A DNA stretch of 64,000 nt from Saccharomycopsis fibuligera x Saccharomycopsis cf. fibuligera (Eukaryota; Ascomycota; Saccharomycetes; Ascoideales; Saccharomycopsidaceae), in assembly GCA_001936135.1 (NCBI GenBank), contig CP012809.1, positions 4,265,501 through 4,329,500 on the forward strand, given 5' to 3'. The notes beneath the pieces were generated by a model. It saw only the letters and a list, made by a program, of their open reading frames with translations. It had not been told where the DNA came from and ran no database searches. Below, piece by piece: positions 10,869 to 21,002 of the stretch. Numbering within the stretch: position 1 is the stretch's first letter; every line of letters begins with the position of its first letter. Made by a program: the position numbers and the translations under genes.

Positions 10869-10874
10869 ACGCGT
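10869..10874. promoter_or_regulatory. MCB-like ACGCGT site upstream of SPT21-like gene
   Basis: The palindrome ACGCGT, the Mlu cell-cycle box bound by MBF-type factors in yeasts, lies 79 bases upstream of the ATG at 10790. A single 6-mer is weak evidence by itself. The position close to a candidate histone-gene regulator is what makes it worth listing. Confidence 0.35.
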
Positions 10875-11892
10875 TGCGCTCTTTTTTTTTTACCTTATTT
10901 TTTAAGTTGGGTTTTTATTTTTTATTTTTGTTTTTCCTGTTGCGATGCCATAATCTTTTTTATTTTTCGTGTGCGCGCGCGACTCTTGCCGGTTTGACAT
11001 ATCAACGATAAAAACATCCGCAAGAAGACCCTTTACCATGCCAGCGCCATGACTAAAGCAGCAGATACAGTTTATTGCGCGCGAGGCAAGGCAATGAAAG
11101 GCAATGAGTACCGGTGCGCCAGAAGCTGCGTTAAAAGTATTTTGGCAGGCTTATAGCAACATCTGTCAAATCGTTGGATACTGCACTACATTGATCTCAA
11201 CAACATTACGTAATCATAATAGTACAGATGATATTTTTAACTGCTTACCGTGTTTTAAAATTTTAATAGCTGGGCAGTATTTTTTGAATAATCTATATGA
11301 ATTTATTTGTTTTTTTTTTTTTATTATTACTTTTTTCGATTTATGGTGCTGACCCTTGATTAGCACGAACAATGTGTTTGATAATTTTGGGGAGTCTTAG
11401 CAAGTGTTTCTTCAGTTTTCTCCAATCATGTTGCATAATTACACACTTCGAGCCGCTACAACAATGGCCATCTATGAGGGGATAATCAAGAGTCAGAACG
11501 TCGCCCATAAACATTCTAATTCAAGAAGAAGAGGGCACCATAATAAAATTGACCAGTGCTTTCCTTGGTATTGCCATTCTTTCCCCTTTTGTCGCAAACC
11601 TCACTAGGTCGCTCCTCGGTAGTACTTCAAAATGCCACAGTTACTCATAGAGCAGAGCTCAGTGGTGATGGCGCAAATTAGTATGGCGCTTGCATGTAGT
11701 AGAGCCTGCTCCCTGGGAAGACAATAGGCTGCACGCTAGTTGAGGTGCTTTGGGAGCGGTAAAGAATAAATATTTGATCTGGTGCCCAATTCTGCAATAA
11801 ACAAGAGAGACTGAATTCAATGATTTTTAGAAGGAACGAAAGCAATAAGATAATTTTTAAAATCTAAATATACAAAAAATTAACTGCACACA
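10875..11892. other. Intergenic between SPT21-like gene and thioredoxin
   Basis: About 1 kb shared by two divergent promoters. It contains T-rich tracts at 10883-10930 and 11310-11335 and a GC-alternating GTGCGCGCGCGAC at about 10970-10982. Short plus-strand frames (for example 11104-11352) have no coding character. No RNA gene recognised. Confidence 0.5.
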
Positions 11893-12261
11893 ATGTCCGA
11901 AATCCACTACGCCAAAGACGAAAAAGATTTTGAAGCATACTTTAGATCTAATCAGTTATTTGTGCTGAATTTTACCGCATCATGGTGCCCTCCTTGTAGG
12001 GCCATTAAGCCTCACGTCGATCAGTTTTATGAAACTTACAAAAATGTCGAAGTGCTTAGAATTGATATTGATGAGAACCAGAAAATCGCAAAGGATAACG
12101 GTATTGCTTCGATTCCAACTTTGATCTTTTACCACAACCATAAACAGGTGGGCTACGTTAAGGGTGCTAACTTGGGCGATATTAAAGCCAACTTTGAGAA
12201 GTTGAGCAAGTTGGAGCCAGATGCGGTGCGCAAAGGTGATGGCACTGGACCGCAACTGTGA
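11893..12261 (+). CDS. Thioredoxin-like protein with WCPPC active site
   Basis: A 122-residue single-domain thioredoxin fold. After an N-terminal helix (YAKDEKDFEAYF) come the central strand and active site FTASWCPPCRAIKP (W31, C32, C35), then the cis-proline loop ASIPTLIFY and a final helix. The redox motif is WCPPC, not the WCGPC of classical thioredoxins; WCPPC is known from tryparedoxins and nucleoredoxins. There is no signal or mitochondrial targeting sequence, so a cytosolic or nuclear reductase is likely. A short hydrophilic C-terminal tail (about 16 residues) extends beyond the fold. Two CTG codons are in frame. One (11965) sits in the core strand just before NFTASWC, where a hydrophobic residue is usual. 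Substrate unknown. Confidence 0.85.
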   Translation: MSEIHYAKDEKDFEAYFRSNQLFVLNFTASWCPPCRAIKPHVDQFYETYKNVEVLRIDIDENQKIAKDNGIASIPTLIFYHNHKQVGYVKGANLGDIKANFEKLSKLEPDAVRKGDGTGPQL

Positions 12262-12924
12262 TTTCAATGAGAAGTTGGCAGCTGTAATTTTCTGACACTG
12301 ATTAAATTGAATTGACTTTAAAGGCTGTCTCTAATGGATGGATACTAGTATGGAACTGGCCGCCTCTTCATGTGGCAAAAGCAACATAGAAACTAATTAT
12401 ACATTTTTGAATAATTTAATAGACGCTATAGCTATTGCTTATAACCATAAAACCATGTATTTTTGCACATCGTCCATATGGCTTGAAAAGAGACATTTAA
12501 GAAATAAATGCTACACCTAGGGGCAAGGTAAAGGCTACTTTATTAAAAACAAAAGAATTAGAACAGCCTTACTGTTGTCCATGGTTCTAAAAAAAGTGTC
12601 GCTCATTATCTGTTTTATCTTTCCTGTTAAATACAGGAAACGAAAATCTACAAACGAACATTTGCATTTGAACCAACATCTGCTACTGTTTTGGGAGCTG
12701 AATAGTATGGAATGTTTGCAGCAACCTAAACTCTTTTATCAGCTAATTACTAGCAACGATAAACAACTGTTGAGCTAAACGAGTCTAAGCGGAGCGACGG
12801 AGCTGCATGGACCCTTAAAATATCTCCCAATAGGGCAGCTGTGGCATTGACACCACAACGGAAAATATACTATGGCACAACCAGACAAGAGAGATAGTGG
12901 CTCCCTATTTTATCTAGCAACATT

Positions 12925-12964
<40 letters not shown>

Positions 12965-13147
12965 TTTAAAATTGTCCAGTAATTCCTGGATCTTGTTCAA
13001 TATCGCTGTTATATCCCCTGGGTATTTTAAATTTTTTGTTATATCTTGCCCAATTCTCTTGTTCCTTCATGTTGCAATAAGGTCTACTGTATATTCAGCG
13101 TTAATCTATCCTAGAGAGATCTGTGTGTGCCACTTTATAATCCCAAC
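12262..13147. other. Intergenic with a 35-nt T tract
   Basis: 886 bases. A pure T run spans 12927-12961, about 190 bases upstream of the MFS start; it may act as a nucleosome-excluding promoter element. Small plus-strand frames at 12338-12520 and 12575-12778 do not resemble any protein family and are not called. Confidence 0.6.
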
Positions 13148-14887
13148 ATGTCATTCGATACAAAGAAGACTGCTTCTGCTACAGTCAGTGAAACACTGCC
13201 TCTCCTCGATGATACTGACGCAGACATCGATTTTGAAACGACTAGATATGCTCCAGATGTTACGGCTGAAGAAGAGATGGAAGAGGAAGAACAATCTATT
13301 CTTCTTTCAGAGTCACGTATCCTTGAGCATAAAAAGATAAACTTATTCATAATCACTGTGGTTTCTCTTCTTTATTTTACCAGCTTGGCTTCGTCCATCT
13401 CATCAACTATTGTTTTAACCATTAGAAAAATCTGCCAGGATTTATGTTCCTATAAGCTAATTGGTGATGATAACAACCTGAGCTTGCTCAATGCAATGGA
13501 CAGCTTTTCGGTGGGAAAAACCAAGTGCGACTCCGATAGAGCCCAGTCTATCAACTCCTCATTAACGTCAATTCTTTTGTTCAGTTCTTCTTTGGTCAAT
13601 GTTATTGTTGCTGGTAAAGTTGGCGAGCTATCTGACAAGTATGGTAGAAAAGTTATGTTAATCATTTGCTGTCTTGTTTCTCTTATTTCTCGCTGTTTGA
13701 CAGCCTTGTTGTTGACGTCATTGGTGAAGTTCAATGTATACTTGTTTATCGGTTTCAGTTTGTTGGAGTCATTTACAGGAGGAATGAAGTCCATGGCAGG
13801 TATCTTGAAAAGTTATGTTATAGATCTTGTTGAGCCTGAAGAAAGAATTCCAGCGTTGAGTGTCATGACGGGAACTGTACTTTTTGGTGTCGCCGCAGGC
13901 CCTTTAATTAATAATTTTGCAAACAAGATATCTAATGGGAACGACTTTGTTGCGGTGTTTGGCTCCCTAATAGGAACATTATTGGTTGGAATCCTTTTGA
14001 TTATTTGTGTCCCAGAGACACATTTTACTCATAATAAAAGATTAGAGCATCAACATCAACATCAACATCAACTGGAACAAACTAGAAGTAGCTTTTCGGA
14101 CATTATATCTGCTCTTAATTTTTTTGTCAAGATTTTTGAGTCTTTGAAATTATTCTGGATCCGCAAAACTCCATCTAATCCAAAGCCATTGAAGAAGAGA
14201 CTAAGCGTATTGTTTCTAGTTGCCATAGACTTGATAACAAGCAGCTCCATGGTTACGACAATACAAACAACAGTTCTATACGCTACTTTAAAATTTAAAT
14301 GGAATACCATCCAGATAGGCTATTTGTTATCTTTCGTTGGTATATTGGGATCTCTTCAATCATTTGTTATCATACCTGCATATATGAAATTCATGGAATC
14401 GAGAGGATACGTGACAAAGGGAGATGGAGAGAGGAAAACTTTGACCTTCACAGATCTATTCAACTTGAGATTTGCCACCACAATGTACGTCATTCAGTCA
14501 GTACTTTTGGTGTGCGCCAGAAGTCCAGTTTGGCTATATGCTGCAGTAACCGTTGGATCATTTGGCACCATTAATCAATCAACCATCCATTCTTGCCTCG
14601 TTAAACTTTGCTCAGAGAATGTTGAAGGCAGGCCAGGCTCAAATGATTCAAGAATTGGCGAGTTGTTTGGAGCAATTAGTTTGCAAGAAAATTTGTCAAT
14701 TATGTTCATTAGCAGTACTTTGATGATGGTATTTTCTAAAACAGCTCTGTCCAAGGCAAATACATGCTTCATTTTATCAAGCTTGTTGATGATCGTTGCT
14801 GGAGTGTTGACGTGGCTTATCTCATCAGAAAATCGAAAAGATAGTCTTCTTGAGGAGAATGAAGAGGCTGATGAGCTAGACTATTAA
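13148..14887 (+). CDS. Major facilitator superfamily transporter
   Basis: The 579-residue protein starts at the ATG at 13148; the upstream open codons begin with GTG. An acidic cytosolic N-tail (EEEMEEEEQSILL) precedes about 12 membrane segments. The first begins near LFIITVVSLLYFTSLASS. The MFS signature between TM2 and TM3 is clear: GKVGELSDKYGRKVML. A long central loop (about residues 300-345) contains a His/Gln repeat (HQHQHQHQ). The tail is acidic. It resembles the fungal TetA-like group that includes Saccharomyces YCR023C, whose substrates are unknown. A decayed relative of this gene lies at 24.5 kb. Membrane location, probably vacuolar or plasma membrane, is inferred from the family. 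Confidence 0.85.
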   Translation: MSFDTKKTASATVSETLPLLDDTDADIDFETTRYAPDVTAEEEMEEEEQSILLSESRILEHKKINLFIITVVSLLYFTSLASSISSTIVLTIRKICQDLCSYKLIGDDNNLSLLNAMDSFSVGKTKCDSDRAQSINSSLTSILLFSSSLVNVIVAGKVGELSDKYGRKVMLIICCLVSLISRCLTALLLTSLVKFNVYLFIGFSLLESFTGGMKSMAGILKSYVIDLVEPEERIPALSVMTGTVLFGVAAGPLINNFANKISNGNDFVAVFGSLIGTLLVGILLIICVPETHFTHNKRLEHQHQHQHQLEQTRSSFSDIISALNFFVKIFESLKLFWIRKTPSNPKPLKKRLSVLFLVAIDLITSSSMVTTIQTTVLYATLKFKWNTIQIGYLLSFVGILGSLQSFVIIPAYMKFMESRGYVTKGDGERKTLTFTDLFNLRFATTMYVIQSVLLVCARSPVWLYAAVTVGSFGTINQSTIHSCLVKLCSENVEGRPGSNDSRIGELFGAISLQENLSIMFISSTLMMVFSKTALSKANTCFILSSLLMIVAGVLTWLISSENRKDSLLEENEEADELDY

Positions 14888-15704
14888 AGCCTTGTTGTGC
14901 TTGTCTTAATCTTCCATTTTGTTTTGTTTTAATTTTCCTCTTGCTTTTTATTATTGAAACCACTGTACTCCTTTGCCCTTCGCTAATTTCTTTGCGTTGT
15001 TTTTTTTTTTTTTATTTACCACTCTTGGAACCCTACCCATGTTAGACGTTCTACTCCTTTCACATCAACAATCAACTACACGCAAATCTTATATTACCTC
15101 TCTTTCACTGATTCTTTATATACTCTAACTGTGGTTCTTTTTTCTTTTTTTTTTTTTTTTTTTTTTTTTTTGCCGGCAATGTTGGGACGATTGTAGCTGT
15201 GAATTGTGTTTCTGCTGAATACTAGATCGTTAATAGAAAGCTGCGTGCCAGACAAAGATCATTAATTCGGTTGATAAAAGCAGTACTTTTCAAAAAGGTA
15301 TCGTTGTCTTTTTGTTTGTTTTTGTTTTTTTTTTTAAACAGTAGAGTGGTAGTTTTCAGCATTTCAAAAAAAAAAAAAAATAAAAATAAAAAAAGAATAC
15401 ATGAAAAGGTTTTCAGAGCACTAAAACCTGTGGCAAGGTACAGATACCTATTCATTGTAATAATCAATCAGTTCACATTTTTAAAATGCTTCAAAAACTG
15501 TTTTCTCAAAAACAAATAAACAAAAACAAAAGAATACTCAAATTATAAAAAAATTTAGTTTAAAAAATTATGCTACCTGGCGACATGTCTATTTTGGTTT
15601 TACTAAAGGACTAAACAGCAGGGACTAAACAGCAGGGACTAAACAGCAGGGACTAAACAGTAGGGACTAAACAGTAGGGACTAAACAGTAGGGACTTCCA
15701 AGCA
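14888..15704. other. Intergenic, convergent 3' regions
   Basis: 817 bases, AT-rich. T/A homopolymers lie at 15000-15014, 15147-15171 and 15366-15380. A tandem repeat lies at its right end (separate entry). No gene seen. Confidence 0.6.
15608..15696. repeat. 14-bp tandem repeat, six copies
   Basis: Six head-to-tail copies of GGACTAAACAGYAG plus a partial seventh (GGACT). Position 12 is C in the first three copies and T in the last three, so the array seems to have grown in two blocks. It ends 8 bases from the stop of the IMPACT-family gene and therefore lies in that gene's 3' untranslated region. Confidence 0.95.
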
Positions 15705-16439
15705 CTAACGCTTACTACCACTACCTCCGCCACCATTTCCACTATCTATGATTTGTGCTGCATCAATAAATCCATCTTGGCCATTTCCCAGCTTCCCGCC
15801 AACACCATTGCCTCGCAACAATCCAGCTTTCTGTAAACTTTCTGCTGCAACATCGCTAATACATCGAAATCTAGCAGGCCCCAAAGGCGTCCCACCATAC
15901 CATCTTGCTACCACCACAAGAATATTCACAAGTTTGGTTCTCGCGAGCAAGCCTTCAAGACGCTGGCCGGCACCGCCTTCTCCATTATCATTTGTTGATT
16001 GGTCTGCCACCACGAGCTTACCCAGAAACAGCAGCAGTTCATTTTTGCTTCTTTTGCTATTGGCAGCATTGTCGTTTGAAGGCAAGGTAGATGGTCTCCC
16101 AATTTTCCAGGCATACATTCGGGGATGTGAAGCTTTCTTGAGCGCTTTATCCAGATCCATTAGTTGCTCTAATAGTGGTTCCACCTCGTCTTTCGAAGTA
16201 ATAGGGATGCAGTAGCCTTTAAATTTGGATTTCTTGAGCACTAATGGCTCCGACTCTATCCAGGTTCGCTGCTTATTGTAGCTCATTCTGTGCAGTTTTG
16301 GTGTACTTGTACTGGTAAATGGTCTTGTTGTTAGTGCTATTGCACTGGCTACTATACTGACAGTTGTTGTTGATGCTACCTGCGGATGAGGAAGTCGAAG
16401 TCTTGCAAAATGAGAGTAAACAGGCTGCCAGCAGACCAT
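15705..16439 (-). CDS. IMPACT/UPF0029 family protein (YDL177C-like)
   Basis: 244 residues from the ATG at 16439. The IMPACT N-terminal fold begins about residue 60 (WIESEPLVLKKSKFKGYC). It carries the family signature NILVVVARWYGGTPLGPARF near residue 190. Members include Yih1/IMPACT, which bind Gcn1 and restrain Gcn2, but this one lacks an RWD domain and is closer to the single-domain YDL177C type of unknown function. The first 52 residues are rich in Ser, Thr, Arg and Ala with almost no acidic residues and look like a mitochondrial presequence. A second in-frame ATG (16286) begins MSYNKQRTW just before the domain, so dual cytosolic/mitochondrial forms are possible. The C terminus is Gly/Ser-rich. 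Confidence 0.8.
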   Translation of the reverse strand: MVCWQPVYSHFARLRLPHPQVASTTTVSIVASAIALTTRPFTSTSTPKLHRMSYNKQRTWIESEPLVLKKSKFKGYCIPITSKDEVEPLLEQLMDLDKALKKASHPRMYAWKIGRPSTLPSNDNAANSKRSKNELLLFLGKLVVADQSTNDNGEGGAGQRLEGLLARTKLVNILVVVARWYGGTPLGPARFRCISDVAAESLQKAGLLRGNGVGGKLGNGQDGFIDAAQIIDSGNGGGGSGSKR

Positions 16440-16853
16440 GGATTTGTTCTTTTGGTCGGTTTCAATTCAAAAAATGGCAATACTTAGATTATAGAGAACA
16501 ATAGCTAAGCCAAGTTGTCTCATAATACCATAGAGTCCCGCCCACTTTGGTAATCGCTCGGTGTTTACAGCTCTTTTCATTTCGTGAGGCCGCCGCCGAG
16601 AAGAAAAAAAGAGCGAAAAAGGTCAAAGATCCGTAATCTTGGTGCTGTATCATAGATATAGGTATGCGATCACACAACAAGGTTAAGTTATTACTCATAG
16701 AAAAGTTTGTGATTAATTTACATATATATATATATATATATTATTATTATTATAAATTTGTGGGTTCACATAATTGTTGTTCATATACACAGAAATAAAA
16801 TAAAAAAAATAAAAAATAAAAAAAAAAAATCTATACAAAAGTTTTGTGAAAGT
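16440..16853. other. Intergenic with (TA)n tract
   Basis: 414 bases holding the promoter of the IMPACT-family gene and the 3' region of the acyl-CoA synthetase. (TA)10 at 16722-16741, then (TTA)n and A-rich sequence. No gene seen. Confidence 0.6.
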
Positions 16854-18920
16854 TTATAATCTAAAGTTCTTCAACAAGATTCCTTCTTCGTACAAGCCAT
16901 CAAGCTCCTTTCCATACAAACTCTTAACCTGGGGTCTTTTAATCTTCATAGTTGGTGTATAAGTGCCATTTTCAACACTAAATGGTGTGATTGCGAAATG
17001 AGCATTCTTGATCAATTCATATGGCATCAAACCAGCTGGACGAACATCATCATTGATTGCGTAAAGAAGCTTACTCTTGAGTGCGTGGTTAGAGTTAACC
17101 AACTTCAAAACTTCCTCTAAAGAAGTAGCATTAAAATCCACATCATTTTTAGCCAAAAACAACTTCAAATTCTCCAAGCTAAGTCCAATAATGGCAACAA
17201 TGTAGGCTTTTATATTACTACCATGGACAAAGATTTGTTCCACAAGAGAGCTTTGAGCCAAGTATGTGTTTTGTATTTTTTCTGAAGCAATGAATTTCCC
17301 GTTTGATAACTTGAAGAAATTCTTAACTCTATCAAGAACAAGAAGACGATTGTTTTCATCTAATTGGCAAATATCACCAGTGCGGTACCATCCTTCTTCA
17401 TCTAAAGTTTCTTCAAATTTCTCTTGTTGCTTATAATATCCAGTCGTAATCATTGGTCCTCTAAGTAAAAGCTCGCCGCTTTTGCTTTTGGCGAAAGTGT
17501 AATTCATTTCAGGAACATCTTTGAATTTCATTTCAAAACCAAGAGTTAAGGCTCCATTAGTTCCAACAGAAGGAGACTTGTCTGAAGCGAGACAAGCACC
17601 GCCGCCAATTTCAGTAAAACCAAGACCTTGAGTAATGTTAATGTTTAGAGCAGCGCGCAAAAAGTAAAGGGTCTCGTTAGCAATTGCTGCTGACCCAGTA
17701 GCCATCACTTGAATGTGTTGGAACCCAAATAATTTTCTAATCTTTGGAGCAACAAAGGAATCATAGAAAAATGATTTACCGTCTCTTCCTTCTCTTTGTT
17801 CTTTGATCTTGTAGTTTATAGCATCAATGAGCTTTGGAGAACCGTCGACTTTCAAGTGAATGGTTTGTTCAATACGGTTCAAGACTCTAGGAACAGTAAA
17901 AAATGAAGTTGGAGCAATGTCTTTGATGTCTTTAAAATAGGAAGGTACATTGCCTGGGAAGGTCGGGAAGTAACTGACGTTTCCGACAAAAGTATCGCAA
18001 ATAAAGATCGATCTGGAGTAGACATGAGCAAGTGGTAAGAAGATATAGGATCTACCTTTTTTAGGGAAATCGCTAGCGGTGAGGAAAAACACCAATTGAG
18101 ATGCTTCCATCTTGTGGGAGGTAATACTACCCTTTGGCATACTGGTGGTACCAGATGTAAAAGAAATGGAGAACGTATCTTCCGGGGATGGTGGGATATG
18201 TGGCTTCACATTGTTTTTACCAATACCAATCAATGAAGCAAGATCAAGTAATAGAAAATTAGCCTTTTGAGCAAGGTTGAACAATTCATGATCCTCAGCC
18301 AAGTCAAGTTCGTCAACAGTGATGACAAACTTCAATGGTTTGATATTCAACGAGGCAATCAATTCAACTTTGGACTTGCTGGTGATAAGAAATGGCGATT
18401 CAGTCAATTCAATAATGTAGCTGAAAGCTTCAACCCCTAAAGTATCGTAGATGCAAGTATTGACAAGTGAATATGCACTAGTGGCCAAGTCTGCCAAGGC
18501 GAACTCTGGGCAATTAGGCAAATAGTATGTTACCACACTTTTGCCGGCCAATTTAGTGAACTTTTGAAGCAAGTGCAAAATCCCTGAACCGATGTAGGTA
18601 CGCAAATCAGCAACCTCCCGATAGGTGAGGAATGTGAAATTTTCCTTGTCGCTCTTTCGGAAGGCCAAGTACTTTGCCGTCGGCAATCTTTGAACCGCCG
18701 ATTCAAACACGTCGTAAACTGTGCGAATGTCTGGATGGATGGTTTCTGCGAAACCGTCGACAGCTAACTTGTGACGATAAACAGGAGAGTATCCTTCCCG
18801 CTTCGATCCAGGAACAGCAACAGCAGTATCTAAATTATTGATGTTTCCAGGGAGCTTATCGAGAACATCTTGAACGGAATCGCCAGGATTGTAATATGGA
18901 GATGGGAGTCCACCGGACAT
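16854..18920 (-). CDS. FAA4: Long-chain fatty-acyl-CoA synthetase (FAA4-type)
   Basis: 688 residues from the ATG at 18920; the in-frame extension to 18959 begins with TTG. The AMP-binding motif SFTSGTTSMPKGS lies near residue 260. The fatty-acyl-CoA synthetase signature follows near 540-580: GWYRTGDICQLDENN and DRVKNFFKLSNGKFIASEKI. The N-terminal region VAVPGSKREGYSPVYRH is typical of fungal Faa1/Faa4. The enzyme activates imported or internal long-chain fatty acids with ATP and CoA and feeds lipid synthesis, beta-oxidation and protein myristoylation. No signal peptide. No CTG codon is in frame across the whole gene. FAA1 and FAA4 cannot be separated with certainty by eye. Confidence 0.88.
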   Translation of the reverse strand: MSGGLPSPYYNPGDSVQDVLDKLPGNINNLDTAVAVPGSKREGYSPVYRHKLAVDGFAETIHPDIRTVYDVFESAVQRLPTAKYLAFRKSDKENFTFLTYREVADLRTYIGSGILHLLQKFTKLAGKSVVTYYLPNCPEFALADLATSAYSLVNTCIYDTLGVEAFSYIIELTESPFLITSKSKVELIASLNIKPLKFVITVDELDLAEDHELFNLAQKANFLLLDLASLIGIGKNNVKPHIPPSPEDTFSISFTSGTTSMPKGSITSHKMEASQLVFFLTASDFPKKGRSYIFLPLAHVYSRSIFICDTFVGNVSYFPTFPGNVPSYFKDIKDIAPTSFFTVPRVLNRIEQTIHLKVDGSPKLIDAINYKIKEQREGRDGKSFFYDSFVAPKIRKLFGFQHIQVMATGSAAIANETLYFLRAALNINITQGLGFTEIGGGACLASDKSPSVGTNGALTLGFEMKFKDVPEMNYTFAKSKSGELLLRGPMITTGYYKQQEKFEETLDEEGWYRTGDICQLDENNRLLVLDRVKNFFKLSNGKFIASEKIQNTYLAQSSLVEQIFVHGSNIKAYIVAIIGLSLENLKLFLAKNDVDFNATSLEEVLKLVNSNHALKSKLLYAINDDVRPAGLMPYELIKNAHFAITPFSVENGTYTPTMKIKRPQVKSLYGKELDGLYEEGILLKNFRL

Positions 18921-19135
18921 ATTGAGGTCGAATGTGATAGTTGGCAAAGAAAAAAACAAGCAAATGTAGGATTGGGAATAGACAGCAATGCGAATGGATC
19001 GAAGCTAATACCAATCAGTTAAGCACAGCGAAAGTGTTGCGGATATGAGAGGAAAATACTGAAGAAAAATGAAGTGAAAATCACCAATATTTATATCTAA
19101 AATTTGAGTTTATTGCAGTTGTCAAACTTTAAAGT

Positions 19136-19141
19136 CCTCGG
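19136..19141 (+). promoter_or_regulatory. CCTCGG site upstream of FAA4-type gene
   Basis: CCTCGG is the core bound by the fungal fatty-acid regulators FarA/FarB and Candida Ctf1. It occurs once, about 216 bases upstream of the acyl-CoA synthetase start. Known for the family; use here is inferred. Confidence 0.3.
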
Positions 19142-20369
19142 AGACTGTCACGCCCGCCCCGTCCAGAAGGTATATGAGAAATATGTATATCCGGGTAAGC
19201 ATTTGTTGGCCGAGATCCTATTTAACAAATTCTTCTAAAAGCAGCAGAAATCCACCATTGCCGGGAACGCACAACACAGAATGAAGCTGTCGCCAGCCTC
19301 ATAGTCACATAGCGTATCAGCTATAGCTTTTGAAATACACTTAGTGACCCTGAGCAAAATTTTGATGAGTTATTTTTATCATGTAACAGTATATATAGCT
19401 ACAATTTTTCTCTGCTGTTATAAACCATAAAAATTTCCTACCTTCAAGTCCAACCGCCGCTAAAAAACCACCTGACTTTAACTCTGCACTTGCGCACAAA
19501 TTGAGCCTGAGACAGATCTAAGTATATTGCCAATGTCAACATCTGGTAAGCACCTACGTGGTTTAGTACAACGGCACCGTTACAACACCGCTCCCTCCGT
19601 CTGCTCGGACATGTTATTTGTTTGTGCATGCATGCCATGTTAACAATCAGATTGTTCAATTTATGCGCGGTCTCGAGCCCTGTTACTCAACTGCATAAAC
19701 TTTATTTTCGATGCGGCCTTAATTTTTTTATAACCAAAGAAAAATGTTGCATAATGTACAACTTTGAATACATGGTAAATCTTTATATTTCTTCTTTAGT
19801 CAATATGTTTATCAATTACCGAATCTGTAAATATTTTGAGCGTTTAGTTCTTCCAATAGGAATTAAGAGTATTTGGGTAGCGACAATAAATTGCTTATAT
19901 AGTCCAACGGATACTTTGTAGTAAGGCTGATTGGGAGATCAAGTGATAGTGTATTATATAAGTACGACTAAATAGAAAACAGTGAAAGCCCCTGGTTGAA
20001 TAGCAATAAATATTTCCTAAACGGGAAGCCACTTGCGGCCACTCAAAATGTATATCCAAACCAGTATTCCCCATCCGAGAATTTGTTAAAGTAATAAAGA
20101 AAAGAGAATTGGGTGAAATAATGGTAGAACTAATTTATGTTACATACTTAGTATTAATTGGTTTAGTTTAGAACTAAATACAGATAACAAGGCGAAAAAA
20201 GAACAAGAAAGAAATCAATAACAAGAAACATAAGAATCAGTTTATATCAAAATACAAGACAATTAAAGAGATTGAAGAATCTCCTAGTAGAATTTCTCTC
20301 AAGCAAATCAGAACAGAACCCCAATAGAACAATCCAAAACAAAGAGGTGTTTAATGAATTTGTCTCTTT
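19142..20369. other. Gene-poor intergenic stretch
   Basis: About 1.2 kb with no supportable gene or RNA. Short frames at 19444-19659 and 19622-19921 lack coding character. The sequence becomes A-rich on the plus strand near 20170-20350, next to the LINE remnants. Confidence 0.5.
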
Positions 20370-20640
20370 TTTTACTCACAAGGTTGATTTATTGTCTATA
20401 TGTAATTGATAGAAAATATAATGTTATAAACTGATCTATATAGTATTTACAATTGTGGTCCGTCCGGGATTATGGAACTGTGTTGGATTTATACCAATTA
20501 ACATCTTTCATACCGTTCATTTGGTATAATCTCCTTTTTGGTAAACTGCCTTTTGCGGCCGAGAACATTTGGGCGCATGCATAGTTGCTAAGGTGAACAA
20601 CATCAAAGATATGATGGAAAATTTTTCATCACCTGAGCAT
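20370..20640 (-). mobile_element. LINE-type retroelement 3' remnant (copy A)
   Basis: Read on the minus strand, positions about 20620-20480 give an open segment of about 45 codons. It contains FSAAKGSLPKRRLYQMNGMK, ends WYKSNTVP and meets a stop. An untranslated part with ACTATATAG and CAATAAATCAACCTTGTG follows, and then an A-rich tail (T run at 20367-20373 on the plus strand). The last coding bases (AAATCCAAC) and this 3' part match copy B at 21.0-21.2 kb, in the same orientation. The upstream coding region is truncated. The element is a broken fossil of the same family as copy B. Confidence 0.5.
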
Positions 20641-21002
20641 TATGGGTGAGGAATGAAATTATTATATATAGTTTGAAAAATAGAATGGTTTTATTTAGTG
20701 ATATAGTTTATAATAAGGCAAGGAATATAAGTCCAATTTCATTACTAATTAAGTTACATCAAAAACTAGTATCTCAGTAAGTGGCTATCCTTCACTACTA
20801 GAAGAGAGACTGATCTAACCAGTGCTACTCAGAGGAGACAACCTCAGGTATGGGTAGCAGATCTAGTCACTATACTCTAACAAACTGCTACTATATATAG
20901 TAATAAAAGTGTTTGTTATTAAAGTATAATCATATCTGGTTTATAATGATTTGGAGTTTAGACCTCTTCATTTGATAATTTGAAGAAAAGATAGGCTAAA
21001 CA

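Noticed and set aside
12338-12778. Two small plus-strand frames between the thioredoxin and the MFS gene
   Set aside because: No ATG context, codon bias or family similarity.
20480-20900. Solo LTR beginning TGTTGGA (plus) or TGTTAGA (minus)
   Set aside because: The TGTTGGA block is the complement of the LINE coding end, and I could not find matching ends or a target-site duplication for the other.
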